A program made the translations under genes and the position numbers. From Pseudomonas ceruminis (lineage in GTDB: Bacteria > Pseudomonadota > Gammaproteobacteria > Pseudomonadales > Pseudomonadaceae), in NCBI RefSeq assembly GCF_021602025.1, contig NZ_BQHW01000008.1, forward strand, positions 142,089 to 206,088: DNA of 64,000 nucleotides. The letters run 5' to 3'. Positions within the stretch are counted from its first letter, which is position 1. Each line of letters opens with the position of its first letter. The notes under the pieces were generated by a model. It was not told where the DNA came from. It saw only the letters and a list, made by a program, of their open reading frames with translations, and made no database searches. This document shows positions 57,301 to 64,000 of the stretch, one piece after another.

Positions 57301-57830
57301 GGGGTGCTACGGCAGCGTCTGCATATTTTGGTGGCGGGACCGGTAACGGCATGGCTGCTGGGTCTGCAGGGGCGGTCTCGTCCAATCTCGGCGCATCACA
57401 GGCTGGATACTCGAGCTCCTACCTCCCGCAGGCGCTGGGCGGTGCCTGGTCGAACGGCGTGCAATTGTTCGCCAACGGTGGAGCATTCACCAACACGATC
57501 GTCAGCACGCCTACGGCGTTCGGTATGGCCGGCGGAAAGCTTGGTGTAATGGGCGAGGCCGGTGACGAGGCAGTGATGCCCCTGACCAGAACTGCTGGCG
57601 GGCAGCTTGGCGTGATGGCGGTTGGCGGCGGTAGCGGCGGGACTGCGATCAGCGTGTCGGCTCCGGTCAGCATGGTGGTAGAAGATCGGAGTAGCGAGGG
57701 TATGGAGCTCGACCAAACGCAACTTCAGCAGAACATGCAGAAGCAAGTTCAGATGGCAGCCGAGAAGGCTGTGGCGGATTCTTGGAGGCCTGGTGGCGTC
57801 AGCTATCGAAACACTCAAGGGAGGCGCTGA
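54369..57830 (+). CDS. Tail tape measure protein
   Basis: At 1,153 residues this is the largest complete gene. It has long coiled regions, a hydrophobic segment (about 330-360, LGGYVLGLVNPFTVAAAAVA) and the lambda-H-like C-terminal domain with FTSMEDAVVSFAMTGKFSFS and FTKSILADMARIATQQAASG. Its length sets the tail at roughly 170 nm by the usual 1.5 angstrom per residue. Confidence 0.92.
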   Translation: MTTIASLGLQIDSGDAVEAKDNLDQLTDAGKRSEESAGRTGRAWETALGSLQGDTRQIVQELQALNTKQAELAQQMATVGRAVTSASTAFSSAAANMGAFRAEAAQAGKVQEALTTATDSGAQAGRRAAESADEQQARILAVAKASLEASQYVQSLNRATEQSAEVTAQANAVLSDSASRQASINSRAQALIATEERQAEAAKKAAGAHREEGQALEELLGKIDPTVAAMSRLDQMEQKLKGFRASGALDADTFGEYQAKIDQARTALGGADAALNKTGMSAKATAAALRGVPAQFTDIVVSLQGGQAPLQVLLQQGGQLKDMFGGIGPAVQALGGYVLGLVNPFTVAAAAVAVLGYAYYSGSEEAVEFQKALITTGNAAGTTSDRLSGMAREVAATVGTTGAAAEVLTQLASSGKVASASFVEITEAALEWRSATGTAVEETVAEFVKIGKDPVAAAKDLSEQYNFLTAATYSQIVALKEQGDTIGAAKLLTDSYVDTIKNRSKEVTENLSIWERGWKALRGEVAATVDSVKNIGRDQDIASRIVDMQRQVAAAQSAVNADADDTDARKKLTNASLELKGLIQQRDTMAAIASARALDAQQQQAAIVAMGKVDALEKSAWTNAEKRAEKLKEYRKSLDDIREKNPNDERLKPERIARVEADIAKQFKDPAGRTGSVDLSGFNDQKNALSAILAEYKNHQKELDAAQKAGLISQESYAAQRAAIIEQQKGDVTFAYEAEIKALEDAKGKSTTSAQQRIQLDQKIADARAAMVKAQKDADTELAVLATNEQGRLAKQAAATQAYVDQLERQRAALSTSGDRSAAAIGLGDRQAGLQRDLDGATDRFNDERAKLLDRRRTAPDKYSEDDYQRDLAILSKAEEEYRDTVVDNYDKISAAQGDWRKGASSAFQNYLDQARDVAGQTKSLFTNAFTSMEDAVVSFAMTGKFSFSDFTKSILADMARIATQQAASGLLGSLVSWGATAASAYFGGGTGNGMAAGSAGAVSSNLGASQAGYSSSYLPQALGGAWSNGVQLFANGGAFTNTIVSTPTAFGMAGGKLGVMGEAGDEAVMPLTRTAGGQLGVMAVGGGSGGTAISVSAPVSMVVEDRSSEGMELDQTQLQQNMQKQVQMAAEKAVADSWRPGGVSYRNTQGRR

Positions 57831-58168
57831 TGGCGATTGAAACATTTAGCTGGCCCACGCAACGGGGAGAGGCGCCTGACATCAGCTATCGAGTCCGGGA
57901 GGCGCGCTTCGGCGACGGATACCGGCAGGTGGTAGCTGACGGACCCAATAACAAGGAAGACAGCTACCCGGTCACCGTAACCGGCACGAAGGCCCAGGTC
58001 CGCAAGATCATGGAGTTTTTTGACCGGCACGGCGGCGCCAAAGCCTTTCTTTGGTCTACGCCGCTCGGTGACCTGGGGCTCTTTACCTGTACCGATCCAA
58101 CGCCTACGCCAGTAGGCGGCGGTAGGTTCAAGGTCACTGCAACCTTCGAGCGGGCCTTCCACCCATAA
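57830..58168 (+). CDS. Minor tail protein M-like
   Basis: The 112-residue product begins MAIETFSWPTQRGEAPDISY and has VREARFGDGYRQVVADGPNN and FKVTATFERAF, as lambda gpM and related distal tail proteins. It overlaps the tape measure by one base. Confidence 0.88.
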   Translation: MAIETFSWPTQRGEAPDISYRVREARFGDGYRQVVADGPNNKEDSYPVTVTGTKAQVRKIMEFFDRHGGAKAFLWSTPLGDLGLFTCTDPTPTPVGGGRFKVTATFERAFHP

Positions 58169-58177
58169 GGATTCATC

Positions 58178-58927
58178 ATGTCACTGATCAAGGATATCCA
58201 GACTCTGGAGCCTGGCAGCGAAGTACTGCTGTTCGAACTGGATGGCTCGGATTTTGGTGCTGACATACTCAGGTTCCACGGGCATGCAATCCCGCACACG
58301 CCGGAGGAACTGGGCGCTGCCGGCGCGAACGCCGACCAGCTGCCGGCCAAGTCGATATGGTGGCAGGGCAACGAGTACGGCGCCTGGCCCATGCAGATCG
58401 ACGGCATTGAGGCGAACTCAGACGGTACCGCGGTGCGTCCAACGCTGACGGTGGGCAACGTCAATGGCCGGATCACCGCCCTTTGCCTGGCCTTCGACAA
58501 TCTGCTCGAGTTCAAGCTCACCATGCGTCACACCATGGCGCAGTACTTGGACGCGGTGAACTTCCGGACAGGCAACCCAACGGCGGACCCCACCGAGGAG
58601 GCCATCGAGGTCTGGTACATCGACCAGAAGGTGTCCGAGAGCGGCACCACGGTAGCGTGGGAGCTGGCCAGCCCTGGCGATGTTGGCGGCGAAACCATTG
58701 GCCGGCAGATGACCCAGCTATGCCACTGGGCAATGACCGCTGGATACCGTGGCCCCAACTGCGGCTATACCGGCCCCTATTTTGACCTTGATGGGAAGCC
58801 CACCAGCGACCCAGCCAAGGACCAGTGCAATGGCTGCTTGGATTCAGGCTGCATTGTCCGCCACGGTCAGGGTAACCAACTGCCATTTGGCGGCTTCCCG
58901 GCCGTTTCACTGATCGCACGGAGCTGA
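58178..58927 (+). CDS. Minor tail protein L-like
   Basis: The 249-residue product has the lambda L layout. Four conserved cysteines (MTQLCHWAMTAGYRGPNCGY, DQCNGCLDSGCIVRHG) in the C-terminal domain would hold an iron-sulfur cluster, as described for gpL. It lies between M- and K-like genes. Confidence 0.88.
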   Translation: MSLIKDIQTLEPGSEVLLFELDGSDFGADILRFHGHAIPHTPEELGAAGANADQLPAKSIWWQGNEYGAWPMQIDGIEANSDGTAVRPTLTVGNVNGRITALCLAFDNLLEFKLTMRHTMAQYLDAVNFRTGNPTADPTEEAIEVWYIDQKVSESGTTVAWELASPGDVGGETIGRQMTQLCHWAMTAGYRGPNCGYTGPYFDLDGKPTSDPAKDQCNGCLDSGCIVRHGQGNQLPFGGFPAVSLIARS

Positions 58928-58929
58928 CC

Positions 58930-59685
58930 ATGCGCAAACACATCCTGGCTGCCGTGCAAGTGCACGCTGCGGCAGAGTACCCACGCGAGTGCTGCGGGCT
59001 GATCATCGCCGTTGGTCGCTCACAGCGGTACATACCATGCGACAACACCGCAACCGACCCCGCCGAGGAGTTCCGTATCTCGCCGGAGCAGTATGCGGAA
59101 GCCGAAGACCAGGGCGAGGTGATCGGCATCGTGCACTCGCACCCGGACGCGACCAGCAGGCCGTCGCCGCGGGACCTGGCCATGTGTGAGGCCACCGGCT
59201 TGCCCTGGCACATCCTGTCGTGGCCGGAGGGAGATCTGCGCAGCGTCACGCCGACAGGTCACGCTCCGCTGCTGGGCCGTCCGTTCGTGCATGGCGCCTG
59301 GGACTGCTGGCAAGTCTGCGCCGACTGGTACAAGCGGGAATGGGGCCTGGAGTTCCCGGCCTACGCTCGGGAGGATGGGTGGTGGGAGCAGGCAGACGGC
59401 CCGAGCCTTTACGAGCAGGCCTATGAAGCTGCCGGCTTCTACCAGGTCAGCCAGCCTCAGCGCGGCGACATGATCGTCATGGCCGTCGGGCGCACGGCTC
59501 ACCCAAATCATGCCGGCATCTACCTGGGCACCGACGCCCAGTTGCAGGAGGAGCATGCCCAGGTCTTCGGCCCTGGCCCCTTCATGCTGCACCACCTGCT
59601 GGGTCGGCCATCAGAAATTGTTGTGTTCGGCGGTCCTTGGCTCGAACGGACGCGCCTTGTTTTGCGTCACCGCGACGCCAAGTGA
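58930..59685 (+). CDS. Tail assembly protein K-like (JAB plus NlpC/P60)
   Basis: The N-terminal JAB/MPN metalloprotease domain has PRECCGLI and VIGIVHSHPDATSRPSPRDL. The C-terminal NlpC/P60 domain has WDCWQVCADWYKREWG with the Cys, and HAGIYLG with the His. This two-domain form is that of lambda gpK, active in tail-tip assembly or local peptidoglycan cutting. Confidence 0.9.
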   Translation: MRKHILAAVQVHAAAEYPRECCGLIIAVGRSQRYIPCDNTATDPAEEFRISPEQYAEAEDQGEVIGIVHSHPDATSRPSPRDLAMCEATGLPWHILSWPEGDLRSVTPTGHAPLLGRPFVHGAWDCWQVCADWYKREWGLEFPAYAREDGWWEQADGPSLYEQAYEAAGFYQVSQPQRGDMIVMAVGRTAHPNHAGIYLGTDAQLQEEHAQVFGPGPFMLHHLLGRPSEIVVFGGPWLERTRLVLRHRDAK

Positions 59686-59719
59686 TGGTACATTCCCGAC
59701 TTTCAAAGGAGGGAATCAC

Positions 59720-60139
59720 ATGCGACTTCTGATCGGTGCGTTGGGGCTGGCGTTGCTGGGCGGATGTGCGACATCACCTGTCCCGCTAAACCAGGCTGAG
59801 CAGGCCCCTGCGAGCAGAATCTCTGGCTATCAGGCCGCTGTCAGCGGGGGCGGCCAGATCATCGTCACGCGCGATAGCGGCTTTCCAGGAGGAGGATGCT
59901 ACGCAACCGTTTTCATTAACGGTGAGCCGGTAGCCCGGCTTAACCCCAAGGAAAAAGCTCATTTCAATGTGCCCGCGGGTGAGTGGATGGTTGGCGCTGC
60001 ACTTGAAGGAAAAGGCCTCTGCGGATTGAATTCAGAGAGACTTGAGGCGGAGGCTCTGGTAAAGCCTGGGCAAACTAAAAAGTACCGAATTTACACGTCC
60101 GCAGATGGGGATGTGAGCGTAAAGCCAACCACATTTTAA
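59720..60139 (+). CDS. Phage lipoprotein, DUF2846-like
   Basis: AGGAGGG precedes an ATG encoding a lipoprotein signal peptide, MRLLIGALGLALLGGC (Cys16). The mature part is a beta sandwich with GGCYATVFINGEPVARLNPK and FNVPAGEWMVGAALEGKGLC, similar to DUF2846 lipoproteins. A lipoprotein inside the K-I-J tail block is typical of superinfection exclusion or receptor-blocking genes such as T5 llp or cor. The gene is AT-richer than its neighbours. Confidence 0.72.
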   Translation: MRLLIGALGLALLGGCATSPVPLNQAEQAPASRISGYQAAVSGGGQIIVTRDSGFPGGGCYATVFINGEPVARLNPKEKAHFNVPAGEWMVGAALEGKGLCGLNSERLEAEALVKPGQTKKYRIYTSADGDVSVKPTTF

Positions 60140-60142
60140 TGA

Positions 60143-60163
60143 GCCGCCTTCGGGCGATTTTTT
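60143..60163 (+). terminator. Terminator-like hairpin after the lipoprotein gene
   Basis: GCCGCC-TTC-GGGCGATTTTTT, starting four bases after the lipoprotein stop and 18 bases before the tail gene I start. Confidence 0.65.
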
Positions 60164-60180
60164 AATGCCCGGAGGAAGCC

Positions 60181-60762
60181 ATGGCAACAGCTGCAGACTA
60201 CGACCCGATGACAACAATCAAGCTTTCTGGATCGCTTGCTCAGAAATTTGGTCGGGTCCATCGCAGAAAGCTTGAGGAAGGGACAACATCTGAAGCTTTC
60301 AGCGCTTTGAAGGCGACGCTTGATGGGTTCGATGCTGAAATCAAGCGACTCAGTGGAATGGGCATGAGGTTTGCGATTTTTCGTAACCGCAAGAACGTGG
60401 GTATGGATGACTTAGGGCGTCGTGGAACCCATGAAGTCCGTATTGTTCCCGTGGTGGAGGGTAGTAAGCGCGGTGGGGTGCTTCAGACAATAGTCGGAGT
60501 GGTCCTGATCGTGGCTAGCTTCTTCGGAGCCCCTACTCTGCAGATAGGTATCGCGCTGGTCGCTGGTGGCGTAATCCAGATGCTCAGTCCCCAGGCAAAG
60601 GGCTTATCTCAAAGTGCCGCACCCGAGAACCTGCCGTCATATGCCTTCGGCAGTGCCAAAAACACCACAGCCAGCGGAAACCCTGTCCCGATCTGTATTG
60701 GCGAACGCCGCTGGGGCGGTGCTGTTATTTCTGCCTCGATTCGCGCAGAAGACAAGACCTAG
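60181..60762 (+). CDS. Tail assembly protein I-like
   Basis: The 193-residue protein has an N-terminal ubiquitin-like half (TIKLSGSLAQKFGRVHRRKL), two membrane-like hydrophobic segments (VLQTIVGVVLIVASFFGAPT, LQIGIALVAGGVIQMLSPQA) and NPVPICIGERRWGGAVISAS, as lambda gpI. GGAGGAAGCC precedes the ATG. Confidence 0.85.
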   Translation: MATAADYDPMTTIKLSGSLAQKFGRVHRRKLEEGTTSEAFSALKATLDGFDAEIKRLSGMGMRFAIFRNRKNVGMDDLGRRGTHEVRIVPVVEGSKRGGVLQTIVGVVLIVASFFGAPTLQIGIALVAGGVIQMLSPQAKGLSQSAAPENLPSYAFGSAKNTTASGNPVPICIGERRWGGAVISASIRAEDKT

Positions 60763-60778
60763 CGTCATCACAACCAAC

Positions 60779-60805
60779 AAGCCGCCTACGGGCGGTTTCT
60801 TTTTG
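60779..60805 (+). terminator. Terminator-like hairpin before tail gene J
   Basis: AAGCCGCC-TACG-GGCGGTTT followed by CTTTTTG. It lies between I- and J-like genes, 17 bases after the stop. Confidence 0.65.
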
Positions 60806-60818
60806 CCTGGAGAAAAGT

Positions 60819-63800
60819 ATGGGCGTAGCAGAGCACCTGGAGATCGCTGGCGCGAAAGGCGGCAGTAGCAAGCCGAAGACGCCTGTTGAAGCGCCGGACA
60901 GCCTGCAGTCGACCAACATTGCTAGCATTTTGCTGGCCGTAGGCGAGGGTGAATTTGACGGCACGCCGACCGATCGCGACATCTACCTCGACAACACGCC
61001 GATCATGGATGCCAGCGGCAACGTGAACTTTCCGGGGGTGAAGTGGGAGTGGCGCCCAGGCTCCGTAGAGCAGGAATATATCCAGGGTATCCCTGCGATC
61101 GAAAACGAGACCACCGTCAACGTCGAGCTGCGCAGTGACAATGCATTCACCCGCGCCCTGAGCAACACCCAGCTTTCCGCCGTGCGCGTGCGCATGTCCT
61201 GGCCGCGCCTGGTACAGCAGGACAGCAGCGGCAACACCAACGGTTACCGCATCGAGTACGCCATCGACATCGCCACTGACGGCGGAGCTTATGTGGAATC
61301 TCACCGCGGTGCAGTTGATGGCAAGACCACCAACGGTTATCAGCGTTCTGTGCGCGTGAATCTGCCGGCGGCGACCTCTGGCTGGATGCTGCGCGTGCGG
61401 CGAATCACCCCAAACGCCAACAGTGGCACCGTCGCGGATACGATGACCATCGCTGGCTACACCGAGATCATCGACGAGAAATTGCGGTACCCGAATACCG
61501 CGTTGCTGTACATCGAGTTCGACGCTCAGCAGTTCCAGAACATCCCGGCTGTTACCGTGAAGTGCAGGGCCAAGCGTTGGCCGGTGCCCAGCAACTACGA
61601 CCCCGAGACCCGCACTTATACCGGCGTGTGGGACGGCACCTTCAAGCAGGCGTGGACCAACAACCCTGCATTTGTCACCTACGGCCTGTGCGTCGAGGAT
61701 CGTTTCGGCCTGGGCAAGCGCATCAAGTCGTGGATGGTCGACAAGTGGGAGATGTACCGCATCGCGCAGTACTGCGACCAGCTGGTTCCGGACGGCATGG
61801 GCGGGCAGGAGCCGCGCTATCTGTGCGATATGAACCTGCAAGGGCGGGCCGAGGCCTGGACATTGCTACGTGATTTGGCCGCCATCTACCGGGGCATGGT
61901 GTACTGGGCCCACGGATCGTTGTTCATGCAGGCGGACATGCCGCGCGCCCAGGACATCGACTACGTGTTCACCCGGGCCAACGTCATCGACGGCGACTTC
62001 GTCTATGGCGGCGCGGAGCGCAACACGCACTACAGCCGGGCCCTGGTCAGCTACGACAACCCGGCCAACAACTACGACACCGATGTCATCCCGGTGACCG
62101 ACAACGCGCTCCAGCGCCGGTACCGCGACCGCCCAATCGAGATCTCGGCGATTGGCTGCACCCGAGCCTCCGAAGCCCAGCGCCGGGGCAAGTGGGCGCT
62201 ACTGAGCAACAGCCAGGACCGCACCGTTACCTTCAAGACCGGCATGGAAGGCCGCATTCCGCTGCCTGGCTACGTCATTCCTGTGGCTGATGAGCTGGTC
62301 GCGGGTCGTCCAAACGGCGGCCGGATTTCGGCGGCGGCCGGCCGCGTGGTGACTCTGGACCGTGACACGCTGATCAAGGCAGGCGACCGCCTGATCCTGA
62401 ACCTGCCGAACGGCACCGCCCAGGCACGCACCGTGCAGTCCGTCGCCGGTCGTGCAGTGACGGTGACCACCGCGTATGGCGTTCAACCTGAGCCTGAGCT
62501 GCAGTGGGCGATCGACTACGACGACCTGGCGGTTCAGCTGTTCCGGGTACTGAAGACGACGCGCACCCAGGAGGGCGAGTACGAGATCACCGCGCTCGAG
62601 TTCAACCCGAGCAAGTTCGCGGCGATCGACACCGGCGCCAAGCTGGACGAGCGCCCGATCAGCGTTATCCCGGTGACCACCGTGCAGCCTCCGGCAAGCG
62701 TGACTCTGTCGTCCGCCCACATGATCGACCAGGGTATCGCCGTCAGCACCATGACCATTGCCTGGCCGGCAGTGGAGGGGGCTGTTGCCTACGACGTGGA
62801 GTGGCGCAAGGACAGCGGCAACTGGGTTCGCCTGCAGCGTACCGGCGCGGCTTCGGTCGATGTGGTGGGCATTTACGCGGGTGCTTATCTGGCCCGGGTG
62901 CGTGCCGTGAGTTCGTTTGACATCACGTCGACCTGGAAGAGTTCGATCCTGACCGAGCTGAATGGCAAGGAAGGCATGCCCCCGGCTGTGACCTTCCTCG
63001 ACACCGAGAGCCTGCTGTTCGGCATCGGCATCAAGTGGGGCTTCCCTGCTGGCGCCGAGGACACCCAGCGCACCGAGCTGTGGTACAGCGAGGGTACCGA
63101 CCTAGGCCAGGCCACCAAGCTGGCCGACCTGGCGTACCCACAGAACGAATACGTGATGCAGGGCCTGCGTGCTGGCCAGCAGTTCTACTTCTGGGCGCGC
63201 CTGGTGGATCGCACCGGAAACCTGGGGCCTTTCTTCCCGGTCGCCCCGGGCGTGATCTCAGGCATGGCCAGCGCCGACCCCGGTCCGATCTTGGAGCAGA
63301 TCAAGGACCGGATCACCGAAAGCGAACTGGGCAAGGAGCTGACCGAGCGTATCGACCTGATCGACATGAACGGCCCTGGCTCGGTGAACGAGCGCCTGGG
63401 CGAGGTACGCAGCGAGCTGAACGAGCAGATTGTCGAGGTCAACAACTCGGTCAACCAGGTGCATCGCGACCTGCAGGAGCAGATCGACAACATTGCCGAC
63501 CTGGCCGACTCGATGCCCTACAAGCCAGACCAGGCCTACACCGCTGGTCAAAGCGTGCTGGGCGAGAACGGCAAGCTGTACCAGGCGAAGGTCGCTGTGC
63601 CCACCGGTAATCCGCCGCCGAACGACACCTACTGGACCGACATCGGCCAGGCGGTGCAAACGGCGAATGGCATGGCCGCCCGCGTGCAGACCGTGGAAAC
63701 CAAGGTGCAGACCTTGGAAGGCACCACCAGCGCGCAGTCCCAGCAGATCACGGGCCTGCAGTCGAGCTTGACTACCACCAACGGCAACGTCGCTGCAGCG

Positions 63801-64000
63801 CAGCAGGCCGCCCAGGACGCGGCAACGCTGGCTGGCGGCAAGGGTAAGGTTATCGTGCAGTCGGCTGCGCCGCCGGTCGCTGATCGCTTGGCGCAGAACC
63901 TCTGGATCGACACCACGGGCAACGCGAACACACCGAAGCGCTGGAACGGTTCGGCATGGGTTGCGGTGACCGATAAGGTGGCCACCGATGCCGCGGCAGC
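60819..64000 (+). CDS. Tail tip / host specificity protein J-like, 5' part
   Basis: GGAG precedes the ATG at 60819, and the frame stays open to the window edge (about 1,060 residues seen). The start MGVAEHLEIAGAKGGSSKPK, then IASILLAVGEGEFDGTPTDR and DIYLDNTPI, are typical of lambda gpJ. Later parts contain fibronectin-like repeats (VAYDVEWRKDSGNWVRLQRT). The tip binds the bacterial receptor and opens the tail. The receptor-binding C terminus is outside the window. Confidence 0.92.
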   Translation, partial: MGVAEHLEIAGAKGGSSKPKTPVEAPDSLQSTNIASILLAVGEGEFDGTPTDRDIYLDNTPIMDASGNVNFPGVKWEWRPGSVEQEYIQGIPAIENETTVNVELRSDNAFTRALSNTQLSAVRVRMSWPRLVQQDSSGNTNGYRIEYAIDIATDGGAYVESHRGAVDGKTTNGYQRSVRVNLPAATSGWMLRVRRITPNANSGTVADTMTIAGYTEIIDEKLRYPNTALLYIEFDAQQFQNIPAVTVKCRAKRWPVPSNYDPETRTYTGVWDGTFKQAWTNNPAFVTYGLCVEDRFGLGKRIKSWMVDKWEMYRIAQYCDQLVPDGMGGQEPRYLCDMNLQGRAEAWTLLRDLAAIYRGMVYWAHGSLFMQADMPRAQDIDYVFTRANVIDGDFVYGGAERNTHYSRALVSYDNPANNYDTDVIPVTDNALQRRYRDRPIEISAIGCTRASEAQRRGKWALLSNSQDRTVTFKTGMEGRIPLPGYVIPVADELVAGRPNGGRISAAAGRVVTLDRDTLIKAGDRLILNLPNGTAQARTVQSVAGRAVTVTTAYGVQPEPELQWAIDYDDLAVQLFRVLKTTRTQEGEYEITALEFNPSKFAAIDTGAKLDERPISVIPVTTVQPPASVTLSSAHMIDQGIAVSTMTIAWPAVEGAVAYDVEWRKDSGNWVRLQRTGAASVDVVGIYAGAYLARVRAVSSFDITSTWKSSILTELNGKEGMPPAVTFLDTESLLFGIGIKWGFPAGAEDTQRTELWYSEGTDLGQATKLADLAYPQNEYVMQGLRAGQQFYFWARLVDRTGNLGPFFPVAPGVISGMASADPGPILEQIKDRITESELGKELTERIDLIDMNGPGSVNERLGEVRSELNEQIVEVNNSVNQVHRDLQEQIDNIADLADSMPYKPDQAYTAGQSVLGENGKLYQAKVAVPTGNPPPNDTYWTDIGQAVQTANGMAARVQTVETKVQTLEGTTSAQSQQITGLQSSLTTTNGNVAAAQQAAQDAATLAGGKGKVIVQSAAPPVADRLAQNLWIDTTGNANTPKRWNGSAWVAVTDKVATDAAA

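Noticed and set aside
16088-64000. Search for attR and an endolysin
   Set aside because: No second copy of the tRNA-Cys 3' end and no lysozyme, amidase or GH19 motif was found; both are probably to the right of the window.

Overview
The window comes from a high-GC pseudomonad, most likely the Pseudomonas putida group: the gene neighbourhood, codon use and tRNA-Cys sequence all fit. Bases 1 to about 16,090 are ordinary chromosome. Bases from about 16,090 to the right edge are one lambda-like siphovirus prophage integrated at a tRNA-Cys gene. The window ends inside the tail-tip gene, so the right end of the prophage, attR and the endolysin are not seen.

Chromosome: 3' part of a cyclopropane fatty acid synthase, a LysR regulator divergent from a TSUP permease, two GGDEF proteins, an SLC13/RCK transporter, small envelope proteins (glycine zipper, lipoproteins, RcnB-like), a sulfide:quinone-oxidoreductase-like flavoprotein paired with a DUF1641-like protein, a block with SDR, APH-like kinase, SCP2 and histidine phosphatase genes, sohB, and tRNA-Cys.

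Prophage: integrase next to the tRNA; a long leftward early operon (about 30.4 to 17.2 kb) of ATGA-coupled small genes with a recombination set (exonuclease, DUF669-like ssDNA-binding protein, RecA-like ATPase), a phosphatase and a methyltransferase; a low-GC gene of opposite orientation with an Rx4H HEPN motif; an immunity region with pL, a secreted lysogeny gene, cI, pR and cro, and five 14-bp operators; a rightward early operon (Rha, O with an iteron-like origin, P, NinB, NinG, Q candidate); a PagL moron; an interrupted lysis region; an Acb2-like anti-CBASS gene; then terminase, portal, head and lambda-type tail genes (G/GT frameshift, H, M, L, K, I, J).

Most notable: an Illumina P7 adapter assembled into a phage gene near 26.28 kb; a four-copy 37-bp palindromic repeat; two related sense/antisense gene pairs with a zinc ribbon on the antisense strand; the complete pL/pR operator set; Acb2 and PagL cargo; the HEPN-motif gene; and a cluster of seven inverted repeats at 29.18 to 29.56 kb.
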